Part shown: in pieces, positions 53,097 to 62,726 of the stretch
Numbering within the stretch: position 1 is the first letter of the stretch
How the letters are laid out: the number at the start of each line of letters is the position of its first letter
Source: DASWIG01 sp965371445
GTDB lineage: Bacteria; Acidobacteriota; Thermoanaerobaculia; Multivoradales; J023
Direction of reading: 5' to 3'
Assembly (NCBI GenBank): GCA_965371445.1
Contig: CBDUYN010000022.1
Location: 20,568-84,567 of the forward strand
Length of the DNA stretch: 64,000 nucleotides
The notes under the pieces: generated by a model
Seen by the model: only the letters and a program-made list of their open reading frames with translations
Databases searched by the model: none
What the model was told of the DNA's origin: nothing
Program-made: the position numbers and the translations under genes

Positions 53097-53894
53097 TCAG
53101 GCCGAAGTGCGGCCGATCCCCTCGAGGACGGCCTCCGCGAGGATGGCTCCGAGCTCCGCGACCGTCGAGCGTCCCTCTTCGGCCGTCGCTTCGGCCGGGG
53201 CGCCGAAATAGGCCTCGGGGCCTCCGGCCTCGGCGAAGTCCTTGCGGCCCTCGCGGATCGCCACGGAAAGCGACGACGGGTTCGGCGCAAGTGTGCGCCT
53301 GCGCTCCTCGCGCACCAACTCGGGCTCCCGGGCCATCACCACGGAGCCCTCGTAGCGGCCGGCGTGGCAGGCGCCGCTCTTGAATTCGTCGGTGAGGCGT
53401 AGCGCCCAGGGCTTGCGGGTGACGTCGGGGAAGACGACGGCGATCGATCCCGCTTCGCGGATCTTGGTCCGCGCCGCGTAGAGCGCGCCGAGGTGCGCCG
53501 GGTCGAAGTGAGCATTCGCAAAAGCGAGCGTCGCGATGCCCCAGCCGGCGAGCGCTTCGGCGACGTCGACGAGAAGCGAGGTCACCGTCTCAGGACGGAC
53601 CGAGACCGTCCCCGGAAACGCCGCGGCAAAGGACGCCGCCGTGTAGTCGACCGGCGGCAGGACGATCGCCGGGACGCCGTGCTCGGCGAGCCGGCGCGCG
53701 CCGTCCTCGGCCATGGCGAGGGCGATGATGCGGTCGGTCGAGGTCGGCAGGTGCGGGCCGTGGGCCTCGACCGCGCCGGTCGGCAGGATCGCCACCGTGC
53801 GCGCGAGGTCGAGGCGGTCGACCTCCGTCCAGGTCATCTCCCACAGACGCAGGACGGCCGGCTCTTCGGCGGTGGGCTCTCGGTCGGTGCTCAT
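53097..53894 (-). CDS. Creatininase-family amidohydrolase, complete copy C
   Basis: 265 residues from ATG 53894. The complete fold begins EEPAVLRLWEMTWTEVDRLDLARTVAILPTGAVEAHGPHLP, with metal ligands in VEAHGPH, STDR, HFDPAH and ACHAGRYEGS. Length is normal for the creatininase family (creatinine, formamide-type or mycofactocin-peptide substrates). The DNA from the VAILP codons onward is nearly identical to copy A at 49857, so one arose from the other recently. Physiological substrate unknown. Confidence 0.88.
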   Translation of the reverse strand: MSTDREPTAEEPAVLRLWEMTWTEVDRLDLARTVAILPTGAVEAHGPHLPTSTDRIIALAMAEDGARRLAEHGVPAIVLPPVDYTAASFAAAFPGTVSVRPETVTSLLVDVAEALAGWGIATLAFANAHFDPAHLGALYAARTKIREAGSIAVVFPDVTRKPWALRLTDEFKSGACHAGRYEGSVVMAREPELVREERRRTLAPNPSSLSVAIREGRKDFAEAGGPEAYFGAPAEATAEEGRSTVAELGAILAEAVLEGIGRTSA

Positions 53895-54024
53895 CGGTGA
53901 CGCGACGATACCCCGGTACGCTTTTGGCCGGCAAGCGCCCATCCTGCTGTGGTAACTGGACAAGCTGGAGGCAGGCAGGCGTGCCGCCTTGTGTCCCTCC
54001 CGCGCTTCTGCCAAGCTTCGCCGG

Positions 54025-55572
54025 ATGACAAAGCAAGACACCTCGATCCGCTGGTGGCCGGCCGCCGTCGTCCTGGGGCTCGCGCTCGTCGCCCTCGCCG
54101 TCTTGTGGTGGGGCGTCGACACGATCCGTCAGTTCCGGATGATGGGGACCTACGCTCTGACGTTCCTCGTGGCGGTCCTACTGCTCTTTTGGGCCGTCTT
54201 CTTTTCGCGCTTCCGGATGCGGACGCGCCTCGCCGTCTTTGCCGCCGCGGTGCTTTTCGCCGTACTTGCCGTAGGCCTCGTGCGGGTCCGCGGCATGACC
54301 GGCGACTGGATCCCGGTGCTCGCCTGGAGCTGGGAGGCGGATCCCGACTCACAGATCGAACGCCGGGCCACAGGCGACGTGGCGACGGCGATGGCGCAGA
54401 GCGTCGGCGACTTTCCCCAGTTCCTGGGCCCACGGCGCAACGCTCGCCTGAGCGGCGTCGGACTACACCGCGACTGGCAGGCGGAGCCGCCACAGCTTCT
54501 GTGGCGCCAGCCGATCGGCGCCGGCTGGGCGGGCTTCGCCGTCGTCGACGGTATCGCCGTAACCCTGGAGCAACGCGGCGCCCACGAGATGGTGGTGGCC
54601 TACGCCCTGGAGAGCGGAGAGGAGCTCTGGAGCCACGCCGAGGAGACCCGCTTCGACCAGAATAGCTGGGTCGGCGGCGTCGGCCCACGTTCCACCCCGG
54701 CGATCGCCGAGGGTGCCGTCTACACGCTGGGAGCGACGGGGGTCCTGAGCTGCCTCGACTTGCGAAGCGGCCGAAGGCACTGGAGCCACGACGTCCTCGT
54801 GGAGAACCGTGCCACCTCCCCGGAGTGGGGCAAGGCCGGCTCGCCGCTTCTCGTCGGCGACCTCGTCGTCCTGAGCGCCGGCGGCACGGACGGCCGTTCG
54901 CTCGTCGCCTACGACCGGACGAGCGGCGAGCAAATCTGGACGGGCGGCAACGGCCGTTCCTCCTACAGCTCGCCGTTCCTCGCCACCCTGGCCGGACGCG
55001 AGCAGATCGTCATTTTCAACTACGCTTCGATCGCCGGTCACGACCCCGCCGACGGACGCGTCCTCTGGGAGCATCCCTGGCCGAGCGACCAGCCCAACGT
55101 CGCCCAGCCGCTGCCGCTCGGCGGCGACCGCCTCCTGGTCTCCGCCGGCTACGGCGTCGGCAGCAAGCTCTTTCAGATCCGCGAGAAAGACGACGGAGGA
55201 CTCGAGGCGTCGATCGTCTGGGAGACGCCGCGGCTCAAGGCCAAGTTCACCCAGGTCGTCGAGCACGACGGCTATGTATACGGCCTTGACGACGGGGTGA
55301 TGACCTGCCTCGACCCGGCCACCGGGGAGCGCCGCTGGAAGCGGGGACGCTACGGCCACGGCCAGGTGCTCCTCGTCGACGATCTGCTTTTCGTCCAGAC
55401 GGAGCGCGGCGAAGTCGTCCTCGTCGAGCCGAGCCCCGAGGGGCTGCGGGAGGTCACGAGCTTCGCCGCCTTGGACGGCAAGGTCTGGAATCCGCCGACG
55501 CTGGCGGGTCCCTATCTCCTGGTGCGCAACGATCTCGAAGCCGTCTGCTACCGGCTGCCGGCGGATCTCTGA
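54025..55572 (+). CDS. Membrane-anchored PQQ-type beta-propeller protein
   Basis: 515 residues from ATG 54025. Three hydrophobic helices occupy the first 95 residues, followed by a PQQ/BamB-like propeller: FPQFLGPRRN, VAYALESGEELWSH, YDRTSGEQIWTGG, AGHDPADGRVLWEHPW, LDPATGERRWKRG. Proteins with the FLGPRRN opening are common in Acidobacteriota and Planctomycetes; no enzymatic activity is established and no dehydrogenase motif is seen. Confidence 0.85.
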   Translation: MTKQDTSIRWWPAAVVLGLALVALAVLWWGVDTIRQFRMMGTYALTFLVAVLLLFWAVFFSRFRMRTRLAVFAAAVLFAVLAVGLVRVRGMTGDWIPVLAWSWEADPDSQIERRATGDVATAMAQSVGDFPQFLGPRRNARLSGVGLHRDWQAEPPQLLWRQPIGAGWAGFAVVDGIAVTLEQRGAHEMVVAYALESGEELWSHAEETRFDQNSWVGGVGPRSTPAIAEGAVYTLGATGVLSCLDLRSGRRHWSHDVLVENRATSPEWGKAGSPLLVGDLVVLSAGGTDGRSLVAYDRTSGEQIWTGGNGRSSYSSPFLATLAGREQIVIFNYASIAGHDPADGRVLWEHPWPSDQPNVAQPLPLGGDRLLVSAGYGVGSKLFQIREKDDGGLEASIVWETPRLKAKFTQVVEHDGYVYGLDDGVMTCLDPATGERRWKRGRYGHGQVLLVDDLLFVQTERGEVVLVEPSPEGLREVTSFAALDGKVWNPPTLAGPYLLVRNDLEAVCYRLPADL

Positions 55573-55691
55573 GCCGGCGGCCGTCGGCGCAAGCTCGGGA
55601 TCGAGCGTCCGTAGACCTATGTCAGCGCGGTTCTACGCAGACTCGTCGTAGACCGGCCGAGGAGTTGCCTTTCCGGCTCTTCGGACGGCGC

Positions 55692-56330
55692 CTACCAGGC
55701 CGGCTCCCAGATCTCTTGCATCTCGAGGAGGAGCCCTGGAAACTCGGGATCTCCGGAGATCGTCCCCGGATCCTCCAGCGCCTCCACCTCGCAACCGACG
55801 CGGTAGACGTCGACCCGGCGCCGCAGAGGGTCGATCAACCATCCCAGGAGAGCCCCGTTGGCGACGTACTCCACCATCTTCGCTTCGAGGGGTGCCAAGG
55901 CGTCGGAGGGTGAGCGCAGCTCGACGACCAGAGCGGGACAGAGCGGCAGGAAGCGCTCGCGCTGGGCCGGAGAAAGCTGGCGCAGCCGGGAACGCTCGAC
56001 CCAGGAAGCGTCCGGCGAGCGCATGGCACCGTTGGTCAGGGTGAAGCCGGTCGACGAATCGAAAACCCTTCCCTGGCCGTCACGGCGCGCCCAGGCGGTG
56101 AGCTGGCGCAGGATCTCCGCGTTGCGGTCGCCGGTCAGGCCACCTGCCGGAGACATCAGGAGAAGCTCTCCGGCGGCGCTGCGCTCGATGTGCAGATCGC
56201 GGTTGTTGGCGCAGATCCGGAAGAGCGCGTCATCGCTGAGATCGAAGGCTGAGTCGAGCCGGAGAGCCAGGGGGAACGAGCCCTCCCCCTCACCCAGGGA
56301 CTCGGTGGTGGTGGTTGATGCTAAAGTCAT
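55692..56330 (-). CDS. Uma2-family (DUF820) putative nuclease
   Basis: 212 residues with the PD-(D/E)xK-like core of the family: HIERSAAGELLLMSPAGGLTG, RSPDASWVERSRL (Asp), PALVVELRSPSD (Glu) and EAKMVEYVANGALLGWLIDPLRRRVDVYR (Lys). Expanded in cyanobacteria and other mobile contexts; function not established. Confidence 0.88.
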   Translation of the reverse strand: MTLASTTTTESLGEGEGSFPLALRLDSAFDLSDDALFRICANNRDLHIERSAAGELLLMSPAGGLTGDRNAEILRQLTAWARRDGQGRVFDSSTGFTLTNGAMRSPDASWVERSRLRQLSPAQRERFLPLCPALVVELRSPSDALAPLEAKMVEYVANGALLGWLIDPLRRRVDVYRVGCEVEALEDPGTISGDPEFPGLLLEMQEIWEPAW

Positions 56331-56412
56331 GAGGAGCCATCCGGTCTCAGTCTAGCACGCGGGACGTCTGTTGCGGAATCGCTGACTCACCCCACTCACC
56401 CCGCGGAACAGG

Positions 56413-57501
56413 TCAGAGGAGCTCGGCCACCGCATGGTCGGCGAGGAAGGCTTCCAGACGTTGCAGGTCCGCCCGACGCCAAGCACGCCGCTGGGGGTCG
56501 GTGTTGTCGTAGTGGACGGTGGCGTCGACAGTGATCAGAAGCTTTCCGAAGATGCCGAGCCGGTAGTCGAGCCAGCACTGCTCAAGGCCGTAGCCCCGTA
56601 CACCGCCCTCCACGAGGGCGACGTGGTAGCCTTCGAGGAGGTCTTTTTCCATCCGCCGCCGCCGCTCGACGGCTACGGAGCTCGCCAGGAAATAGGTCAG
56701 ATCCGTGGCGCACCGCCCCTGGGCGACGAGCTCCCAGTCGAAGAACACGACCGGTGGGTCGTCCGCGGCGACGCCGAACAAGAGGTTGTCCGCGTGGAGG
56801 TCCCGATGGAGGCAGGTCCGCGGCGGCTCAGCGAGCCGACGAAAGACTCCGGGGTCCTCCGCGAGCCGGTCGCCGACCTCGAGCAAGGTCGCCGAGAGCT
56901 CGACGTCGCCCAGCAGCTCTCCGATCACCGACGGATAGCGCTCCCACCACTCGCGAAACGGAAGCTGCGCGTAACTTTCGGCGCCTGGCAGCCAGGACAT
57001 GCCGCGAAGGCGCGGGCTTTCCCACCAATGCGAGTGCATCCTCGCCAGTTGCCCGACGACGAGCTCGACGTCTGCCGCCTCGCACCCGGCTACGACGTCG
57101 GCGGCGCGCAAGTGGCTGACGTCCTCGAGGATCTGGACCGAAACTCCCGCATCGACGCTCGTGGCGCTGTAGAAGCAACGCGGCGCCGCCAGGCTGGGAT
57201 GTCCGGCCATCTCGGCGTAGAACCAGGCTTCGCCTTCAGCGAGGTCTCCAGGCGGGACCAACTCGTTCACAAGAGGCGAGAACTTTCCGACCAGGGACGA
57301 CGGAGCCCCCTCTTCAGGAGAGTCGTAAACGAGCTCGAAACGCACGAGTTGGGCGATAAAACCCTGGGCTTCTCCGATGCTCGCCGGCCGCACGGAGCGA
57401 ACCCGCGTCCAGACGAGGGCTCCCGCTTCGCGCAGCACGCCGGTCAACCAGACGGGGGTCACCTGCTTGGGGTGGGTTGGGACGTCCGTTGTGGTACGCA
57501 C
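56413..57501 (-). CDS. EcKinase/aminoglycoside phosphotransferase-like kinase
   Basis: 362 residues with the APH/choline kinase-like fold. Seen: VGKFSP (ATP Lys), FYAEMAG and the catalytic loop CLHRDLHADNLLFG, followed by VVFFDWELVAQGRCATDLTYFL in place of DFG. The HxDLHxDN and D-W-E pattern fits the ecdysteroid-kinase-like group. Substrate unknown. Confidence 0.83.
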   Translation of the reverse strand: MRTTTDVPTHPKQVTPVWLTGVLREAGALVWTRVRSVRPASIGEAQGFIAQLVRFELVYDSPEEGAPSSLVGKFSPLVNELVPPGDLAEGEAWFYAEMAGHPSLAAPRCFYSATSVDAGVSVQILEDVSHLRAADVVAGCEAADVELVVGQLARMHSHWWESPRLRGMSWLPGAESYAQLPFREWWERYPSVIGELLGDVELSATLLEVGDRLAEDPGVFRRLAEPPRTCLHRDLHADNLLFGVAADDPPVVFFDWELVAQGRCATDLTYFLASSVAVERRRRMEKDLLEGYHVALVEGGVRGYGLEQCWLDYRLGIFGKLLITVDATVHYDNTDPQRRAWRRADLQRLEAFLADHAVAELL

Positions 57502-57578
57502 GAGATCGTCGTCTCAGTCGATGACCCGGGCGTCGACGAGAGGCCCTGGGCTACCTGGGGAATTGAGGCCGGCCGAAA

Positions 57579-58604
57579 CTATCGCACGACTCGCAGGTTG
57601 TAGCTCCCGGTACCGGAGAGGGTGTTGAAGTGCCGGATCTGGACGAAGTACTCGCCCGGGGCGAGGTCGGCCACGATCCTCGAATTCCTGCCGACGCCGC
57701 CGTCGTCGTCCTCGGCGATGAGCCGGGTCTTGCTGTCGGGGCCGAAGAGCTTCATCACGACGTCGGTCTCCCCGCCGGTCTCGACGGTATGGCGGCCGCT
57801 ATCTTCGACGACGAACCGGAAGAGGTCTTCCTCGCCCAGCGCGCCGATGCCCGCGGAGACCCCCGACGTGTCGATCACGGCGACGTCGACCGCTTCAACC
57901 GGATCCTCGCCGCGCCCAGGGTAGGCGTCGGCGCTCTTGATGAACCCCTTGTCGCCAGCGGAGAGCTCCTCGTTTTCGTGGGTGCCGCCGCTGCCCACGG
58001 TCCAGCGGGAGGGAAACGCGTAGAGCATGATCGAGTCGGGGTCGAACTCGGTGCCTCGGATCTGGCTGTGGCTGTATTTCTCGAGCACGTTGTGCTCGAT
58101 TTGCGACACGGTCCAGTTGTTCGGCGGGCCGCTCAAATCGGCAATAACCGCGTTACGGTTCCACTTGATGCCCCCTTCCGGGTTCTGATGCTCATGCCCG
58201 AGGCCGATGGCATGACCGAATTCGTGGGCCGCCGTACCGCCGTCGAGGAAGCCGAGGTTCATCGTCGCCTGGTTCAGGGGAATGCTCTTGGCGTCGGTGC
58301 CGACGTAGGACCAGGCACCGTCGGTCGAGTCGAAGGTGATCCGGATGTCCGCGTCGGGCGCGTCGTTGAAGTCGAAGCTCAAGTTGGCGTGCTGGGTCCA
58401 CCACCCGGCTTGCTCCAGCGCCAGGGCCTTCTGATCGGAGTTGCCCTCGATGAATCGGACGCTCAGGGTCGAGCCGTTGATCCACCTCTTGCGGAACTCG
58501 AGCACGGCCTTCAAGGGGCCGCCGCCGATGCGCATCATGCGTAACGGGCGATGGAGCTCGCTGGGTAGAATTCTGTCAAAGCAGATTTTCGGAGCTTGGG
58601 ACAT
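57579..58604 (-). CDS. Astacin-like M12 metalloprotease with PPC-type C-terminus
   Basis: 341 residues. The extended zinc site HEFGHAIGLGHEH (127-139) contains all three His ligands and Glu128, and a Met-turn follows at SIMLYAFP. The last 105 residues are a bacterial pre-peptidase C-terminal-type domain (DLFRFVVEDSGRHTVETGG, DLAPGEYFVQIRHFN). No classical signal peptide is seen, so it may be secreted by another route or act inside. Confidence 0.88.
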   Translation of the reverse strand: MSQAPKICFDRILPSELHRPLRMMRIGGGPLKAVLEFRKRWINGSTLSVRFIEGNSDQKALALEQAGWWTQHANLSFDFNDAPDADIRITFDSTDGAWSYVGTDAKSIPLNQATMNLGFLDGGTAAHEFGHAIGLGHEHQNPEGGIKWNRNAVIADLSGPPNNWTVSQIEHNVLEKYSHSQIRGTEFDPDSIMLYAFPSRWTVGSGGTHENEELSAGDKGFIKSADAYPGRGEDPVEAVDVAVIDTSGVSAGIGALGEEDLFRFVVEDSGRHTVETGGETDVVMKLFGPDSKTRLIAEDDDGGVGRNSRIVADLAPGEYFVQIRHFNTLSGTGSYNLRVVR

Positions 58605-58764
58605 TATCCACTCCTTTTCTTTTGGCGCCGTCTTGCGGCGCCGGTTTCAACCTGGGCAAAGTACAGAACTAAGAATCATAGCAGACTCACGGCGTCCGCG
58701 CAAGCCGCTACGAGCTCGCTACGAGCTCGTGCTACCCCAACGAGCTCGCGGGTGCTCGTGCGAC

Positions 58765-59826
58765 CTATTCCTTGAGACCTTCGAGAATTCTCTCGATCCG
58801 CGCGTGCTGGGCCTCGGGCGCCATCGACAGGGCCTTTTCGTAGTTGGCGACGGCCTGCGCCGTCTCATCCACGGTGGCCTGGCACTCGGCGAGGCTGTCG
58901 TAGACGTTCCAGGAGTCCGGATAGTCCTTGACGTTTTTCTCGAAAAACGCGATGGCCTTCTCGGCCTCACCACGGCCCATGCTCTGGTAGCCGAGAGCGT
59001 TGACCTGCGCCTCGTTGGCGATGGAAAGGACTTTCTCGGCGATCTCCTCGGCCTCTTCCCCTCTGTCCATCTGGCGCAGCAGGCGTGCCTTGACGTTCAG
59101 GTTCTGGTAATGCTCCTCCATGCCGAGCGAACGGTCGATCCACCCCAGGGCCTCCTCGTGGTGGACGTCGTTTTGGACGCAGTAGTTGGCGGCGCTCATC
59201 CAGCCCATCCAGGAAAAGCGCGGCAGGGAGCGCAGGTCGCTGCGGATCTTGGCGAGCGCGTGATCATGGGTCTCGACCTCGATGCGCACCGGCACCTCGA
59301 CCTCGGCCCAGCGCAGGGCGAGCGTCGCGCCGTCGATCGCCAGGTCGTCGAAGCGGTACTCCAGGGCCTCGTGAAACGCCACCTTGCGCGGCTCGACCTC
59401 GACGCGCAGCGCGTCCTCGGACTCGTCGTAGGAGAAGCTCCCCCAGGCCGTCGAGGTGTGGCTGAAGATGACGGTCCACTTCTCCTCGGTCGGGATCATG
59501 TGGAGGCCGTAGGTGCCGGCGGCGAGGTCCTGGCCCTCGACGCGCACCGGGTGGGGAAAGTGGACGGTGGTGTTGTCGTTGGCTCCGGCCCGCCACACCG
59601 CGCCGTAGGGCACCAGGCCGCCGAAGATCTCACGGTCCTGGGCCAGGGGCCGATGATAGCTGACGGTGACGTCGGTGACGCCGATCCTCTGGACGAGGGT
59701 GGCTCCCGGGCTGCGCCGCGGCAGGCCTTGGATCTGCTGGGCCCAGAGCGGGGCCGTCGTCAAGACGGCGCAGATCAGGACGAGGGCGATACGAAACGTT
59801 CGGGGAAGAATCGAGTTGCGAGACAT
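58765..59826 (-). CDS. DUF2911 protein with TPR region
   Basis: 353 residues from ATG 59826, with a signal peptide ending APLWAQ. Residues about 35-180 are DUF2911 (RSPGATLVQRIGVTDVTVSYHRP, GAVWRAGANDNTTVHF, AGTYGLHMIP, FSHTSTAWGSFSYDESEDALRV). The rest is helical TPR-like repeats (AEKAIAFFEKNVKDYPDSWNVYDSL). Exported; function not established. Confidence 0.87.
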   Translation of the reverse strand: MSRNSILPRTFRIALVLICAVLTTAPLWAQQIQGLPRRSPGATLVQRIGVTDVTVSYHRPLAQDREIFGGLVPYGAVWRAGANDNTTVHFPHPVRVEGQDLAAGTYGLHMIPTEEKWTVIFSHTSTAWGSFSYDESEDALRVEVEPRKVAFHEALEYRFDDLAIDGATLALRWAEVEVPVRIEVETHDHALAKIRSDLRSLPRFSWMGWMSAANYCVQNDVHHEEALGWIDRSLGMEEHYQNLNVKARLLRQMDRGEEAEEIAEKVLSIANEAQVNALGYQSMGRGEAEKAIAFFEKNVKDYPDSWNVYDSLAECQATVDETAQAVANYEKALSMAPEAQHARIERILEGLKE

Positions 59827-60056
59827 GCTGAACCTCCAGTCGTGGGTGGCTGCCGTGGGCAGCGGGGACGTCCGCGGGCTCGCCGCGGACGGTGCGGTGT
59901 GGTCTGTCGAGGGAATACGTCGTCCGCGGCGCCAGGTTGCGCGGTGGCGGCGGCGTCCGTCACCGGGAGAGAGCGGGTCGTCCCTAAGCATCGTCACGCC
60001 ACGGACTCACATCCGGCCCACCCTATGAAGGCGGAAACGCCCCCTCACTATGGCCC

Positions 60057-60950
60057 TCAGGCACCCGACGCCCGGGAACCAGCCCAGGCGGCACGGGCGT
60101 CGACGGTGAAGATGGCGAGCGCCGTCCAGATGAGGACGAAAGCGACCAAGTGCGACGTCTCGAAGGGCTCGCGATAGACGGTGACCGCAAGCAGGAACTG
60201 ACCCGTCGGCGCCAGGTACTGGAGGAGACCGACGGTCGAGAGCGGCAGGCGCTTGGCGCCGTGGTGGAACCAGACGAGCGGCACGAGCGTGATGGCACCC
60301 GTGGCGAAGATCAGGACGTGGGTCGCCGCGTCGGCGTGGCCGAAAGCTCCCGTCCCGGCGGCCTCGCGGCGTCCCAGGTCGATCAGCATCAGGGGCACGA
60401 GCAGCGCACACTCGAAGAAAAGCCCCTCTTCGGGAGAGGCCCGCATCTGCTTGCGCAGGAGCGCGTAGAAGCCGAACGTCAGGGCGAGCGTCAAGGCGAT
60501 CCAGGGCACCTTGCCGACGCGGAACGCCAAGAAGAGCACACCCGCCGCGGCGATCCCCACTGAAGCCCACTGCCAGCGGCGCAGGCGCTCGCCCAGGAAG
60601 ACGAGCCCCAAGACGACGCTGAGCAAAGGGTTGATGAAGTACCCGAGGCTCGCCTCGAGGATGTGCTCGTGGTGCATCGCCCAGATGTAGAGGAACCAGT
60701 TGGTGGCGATGAGCGCCGTCGTCAAGACGAGCGCCACCACGCTCCGGCGGTGAGAAAGCATCGCACCGAGCGAGCCCCATCTCCGCTGCCACGTCAGGAC
60801 GCCGACGAGCATCACACCGCACCAGAGGACGCGGTGCGCCACGAGCTCCTCCGATGGCACGTGGCCGATCGCCTTCCAGAAGATGGGCGAGAGGCCCCAG
60901 ATCAGGAAGGCGGCGACCGTGTAGAGAAAACCTTTGCCAGCTTCGTTCAA
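60057..60950 (-). CDS. rarD: RarD-type EamA/DMT permease
   Basis: 297 residues from TTG 60950. About ten TM helices in two EamA halves, with LYTVAAFLIWGLSPIFWKAIGHVPSEELVAHRVLW, the RarD signature region, and ATNWFLYIWAMHHEHILEASLGYFINPLL. RarD is linked to chloramphenicol resistance in other bacteria, but the substrate here is unknown. It follows the 63-residue gene with a 7-bp gap. Confidence 0.9.
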   Translation of the reverse strand: MNEAGKGFLYTVAAFLIWGLSPIFWKAIGHVPSEELVAHRVLWCGVMLVGVLTWQRRWGSLGAMLSHRRSVVALVLTTALIATNWFLYIWAMHHEHILEASLGYFINPLLSVVLGLVFLGERLRRWQWASVGIAAAGVLFLAFRVGKVPWIALTLALTFGFYALLRKQMRASPEEGLFFECALLVPLMLIDLGRREAAGTGAFGHADAATHVLIFATGAITLVPLVWFHHGAKRLPLSTVGLLQYLAPTGQFLLAVTVYREPFETSHLVAFVLIWTALAIFTVDARAAWAGSRASGA

Positions 60951-60957
60951 GGAGCCG

Positions 60958-61149
60958 TCACTCGGCGACCACGCTGCCGCAGGGGAGCACCGAAGACCCG
61001 TAGTAAGGGTTCGTGACAGCCCCCTTGGCCTGGAGCCACGACTTCCGGACCCTCGGACAGTAGACGACGACCGGACGCCCTTCGGCAGCCCCCGTCGCCT
61101 CCCGGTAGCGAACCAGGGCGAGGTAGAGGATGCGGCGCGCCGTTTTCAT
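60958..61149 (-). CDS. Small Cys-containing protein upstream of rarD
   Basis: 63 residues from ATG 61149. Two Cys motifs, VVYCPRVRKSWLQ and GSSVLPCGSV, bracket NPYYGSS. This resembles the short heavy-metal-binding YCPM...CG segment found in DUF3347/CusB-like proteins, although the initial basic helix is unusual. Spacing suggests an operon with rarD. Confidence 0.5.
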   Translation of the reverse strand: MKTARRILYLALVRYREATGAAEGRPVVVYCPRVRKSWLQAKGAVTNPYYGSSVLPCGSVVAE

Positions 61150-61270
61150 GGCCTTTCAGGATAGAGCCAGGGGCCGGAGGCTGTCAAGTGACGATTTCCG
61201 GCGAGAGAGCAACGTGAGACACTGTCTTCAGGAGCTCAGGACGAATCGAAACCACCTGAACGGAGGTGTC

Positions 61271-62542
61271 ATGAGCGCGAACGAACATCCGATCGTCTTC
61301 GTCCACGGTGTCCTTGGCTGGGGACCCGAAGAGGCGGGTTTTGGCCGCTACTGGGAAGGGGCGCACGACGCGGCTCCTGACGGCAAAAAAGTAGGCTTCG
61401 CGTCAGTCGGGCCGATCTCCTCGCACTGGGACCGGGCCCGTGAGCTCTTCTACCGCATCCAAGGCGGCGAGGTCGACTACGGTAGGCGGCATGCGGATCA
61501 CTTCGGCCACGATCGCCGGCGCGGGGGCTGGACCGTCGAGGAGGCGCTCTATCCGGATTGGAGCCCGAGCCGTCCGATCCACCTTGTCGGGCATTCCCAG
61601 GGAGCGTGTACGATCCGGGTCCTGCAGCACATGTTGTCCGAGGGCCTCTTCGAAGGCCAGCCGGCGAGCGACGGCTGGATCCGGTCGATCACCACGATCT
61701 CCGGAGTCAACAACGGCAGCACCCTCACCTACGCCAAGGGCTTTGCCGAGGACGACGGCCGGCTGTCGCGGCTTGGGACGGAGCTCGTGGCGTCCTTGAC
61801 CGGCCTCACTCTGACGACGAGCCTTCATCTGGCGCAGACGCCGTTGTTCCTCGGCAAGCTCCTGCTCCACCTGCCGCATGTCATCGACGGCTACAACTGG
61901 GACCTGGAGCATTGGGGGCTTCGCCGCCGGGAATGGAGACCCTTCGGCTGGCGCTTGTGGCACGAGCCGCTGGCGAAGTTCTTTCTCCGCGTCCTGCTCC
62001 ACGGCTTCCTCTACGGCAAGGACAACGCGGCCTACGATCTCTCGCTTCACGGCATGGCCGCCTGGAACCGAGTGCTCCGCGAATCGCCAGAGACCTTCTA
62101 CTTCGCCTACGTGACCGTGGCGACCCACGAATTCGAGGGCCGTCAGGTGGGGCTCGACGACATGAACCCCCTGCTGCGGAGCTTCGCCGACCACATGGGG
62201 CGTTTCTCCGAGCCGATCGACGGCGTGCCCGGTTTCGATCCCGAGGCCTGGTGGCCGAACGACGGCGGCGTCTCAAGTGTCTCCCAGGTCGAGCCCTGGC
62301 TGGGCCGGCCCGGCGTCGCGAAGGGCGGCGAGGCGGCCCGCGACGAGTACCGGCGGCACTGGGACGGCGTCGATTGGCCCGCGGAAGAGCCCGACCCCGG
62401 GATCTGGCACGTGATGCGGGACACCTTCAAGGAATGGGACCACCTCGATGTCGTCGTCTTTCCCGACGATTCCGAGAAGCGTCAGAGGCAGATCGAGTTC
62501 TACGGGGAGCTGATGGAACGGCTTTGGGGCCTGCCATCGTGA
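61271..62542 (+). CDS. Alpha/beta-hydrolase lipase, family I.5-like
   Basis: 423 residues from ATG 61271 with GGAGG at 61262-61266. The start HPIVFVHGVLGWG gives the oxyanion hole and IHLVGHSQGA the nucleophile Ser109. A large insertion (about 160-290) with YNWDLEHWGLRR resembles the zinc/lid region of Bacillus/Staphylococcus-type lipases. Late Asp/His candidates sit in SEPIDG and NDGGVSSVSQ. No signal peptide is seen. A strong terminator follows. Confidence 0.83.
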   Translation: MSANEHPIVFVHGVLGWGPEEAGFGRYWEGAHDAAPDGKKVGFASVGPISSHWDRARELFYRIQGGEVDYGRRHADHFGHDRRRGGWTVEEALYPDWSPSRPIHLVGHSQGACTIRVLQHMLSEGLFEGQPASDGWIRSITTISGVNNGSTLTYAKGFAEDDGRLSRLGTELVASLTGLTLTTSLHLAQTPLFLGKLLLHLPHVIDGYNWDLEHWGLRRREWRPFGWRLWHEPLAKFFLRVLLHGFLYGKDNAAYDLSLHGMAAWNRVLRESPETFYFAYVTVATHEFEGRQVGLDDMNPLLRSFADHMGRFSEPIDGVPGFDPEAWWPNDGGVSSVSQVEPWLGRPGVAKGGEAARDEYRRHWDGVDWPAEEPDPGIWHVMRDTFKEWDHLDVVVFPDDSEKRQRQIEFYGELMERLWGLPS

Positions 62543-62623
62543 TCTTGCGTGCCAACCCGGTGGCGGCGGCAGGTCGCCGTACGGCCATCGCGGCGCTTCA
62601 CCATTCATCAACCCCTTCGATCC

Positions 62624-62655
62624 GAGCCGTGGCCTCGTGCCACGGCTCTTTTTTT
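62624..62655 (+). terminator. Intrinsic terminator after the lipase gene
   Basis: GAGCCGTGG-CCTCGTG-CCACGGCTC, a perfect 9-bp stem, followed directly by seven T. It lies 81 bp after the lipase stop and is the best terminator in the window. Confidence 0.9.
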
Positions 62656-62726
62656 GCCCACGCTTCCCTGGGTTGAGCCCCGCTTTGCGAAGAAGACCGC
62701 AAATGGGGGTTTCAAAGGGCGCGCCA

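Noticed and set aside
49857..53894. Composite transposon or integron
   Set aside because: No transposase, integrase, terminal inverted repeats or attC-like sites were found; the repeats are creatininase gene copies.
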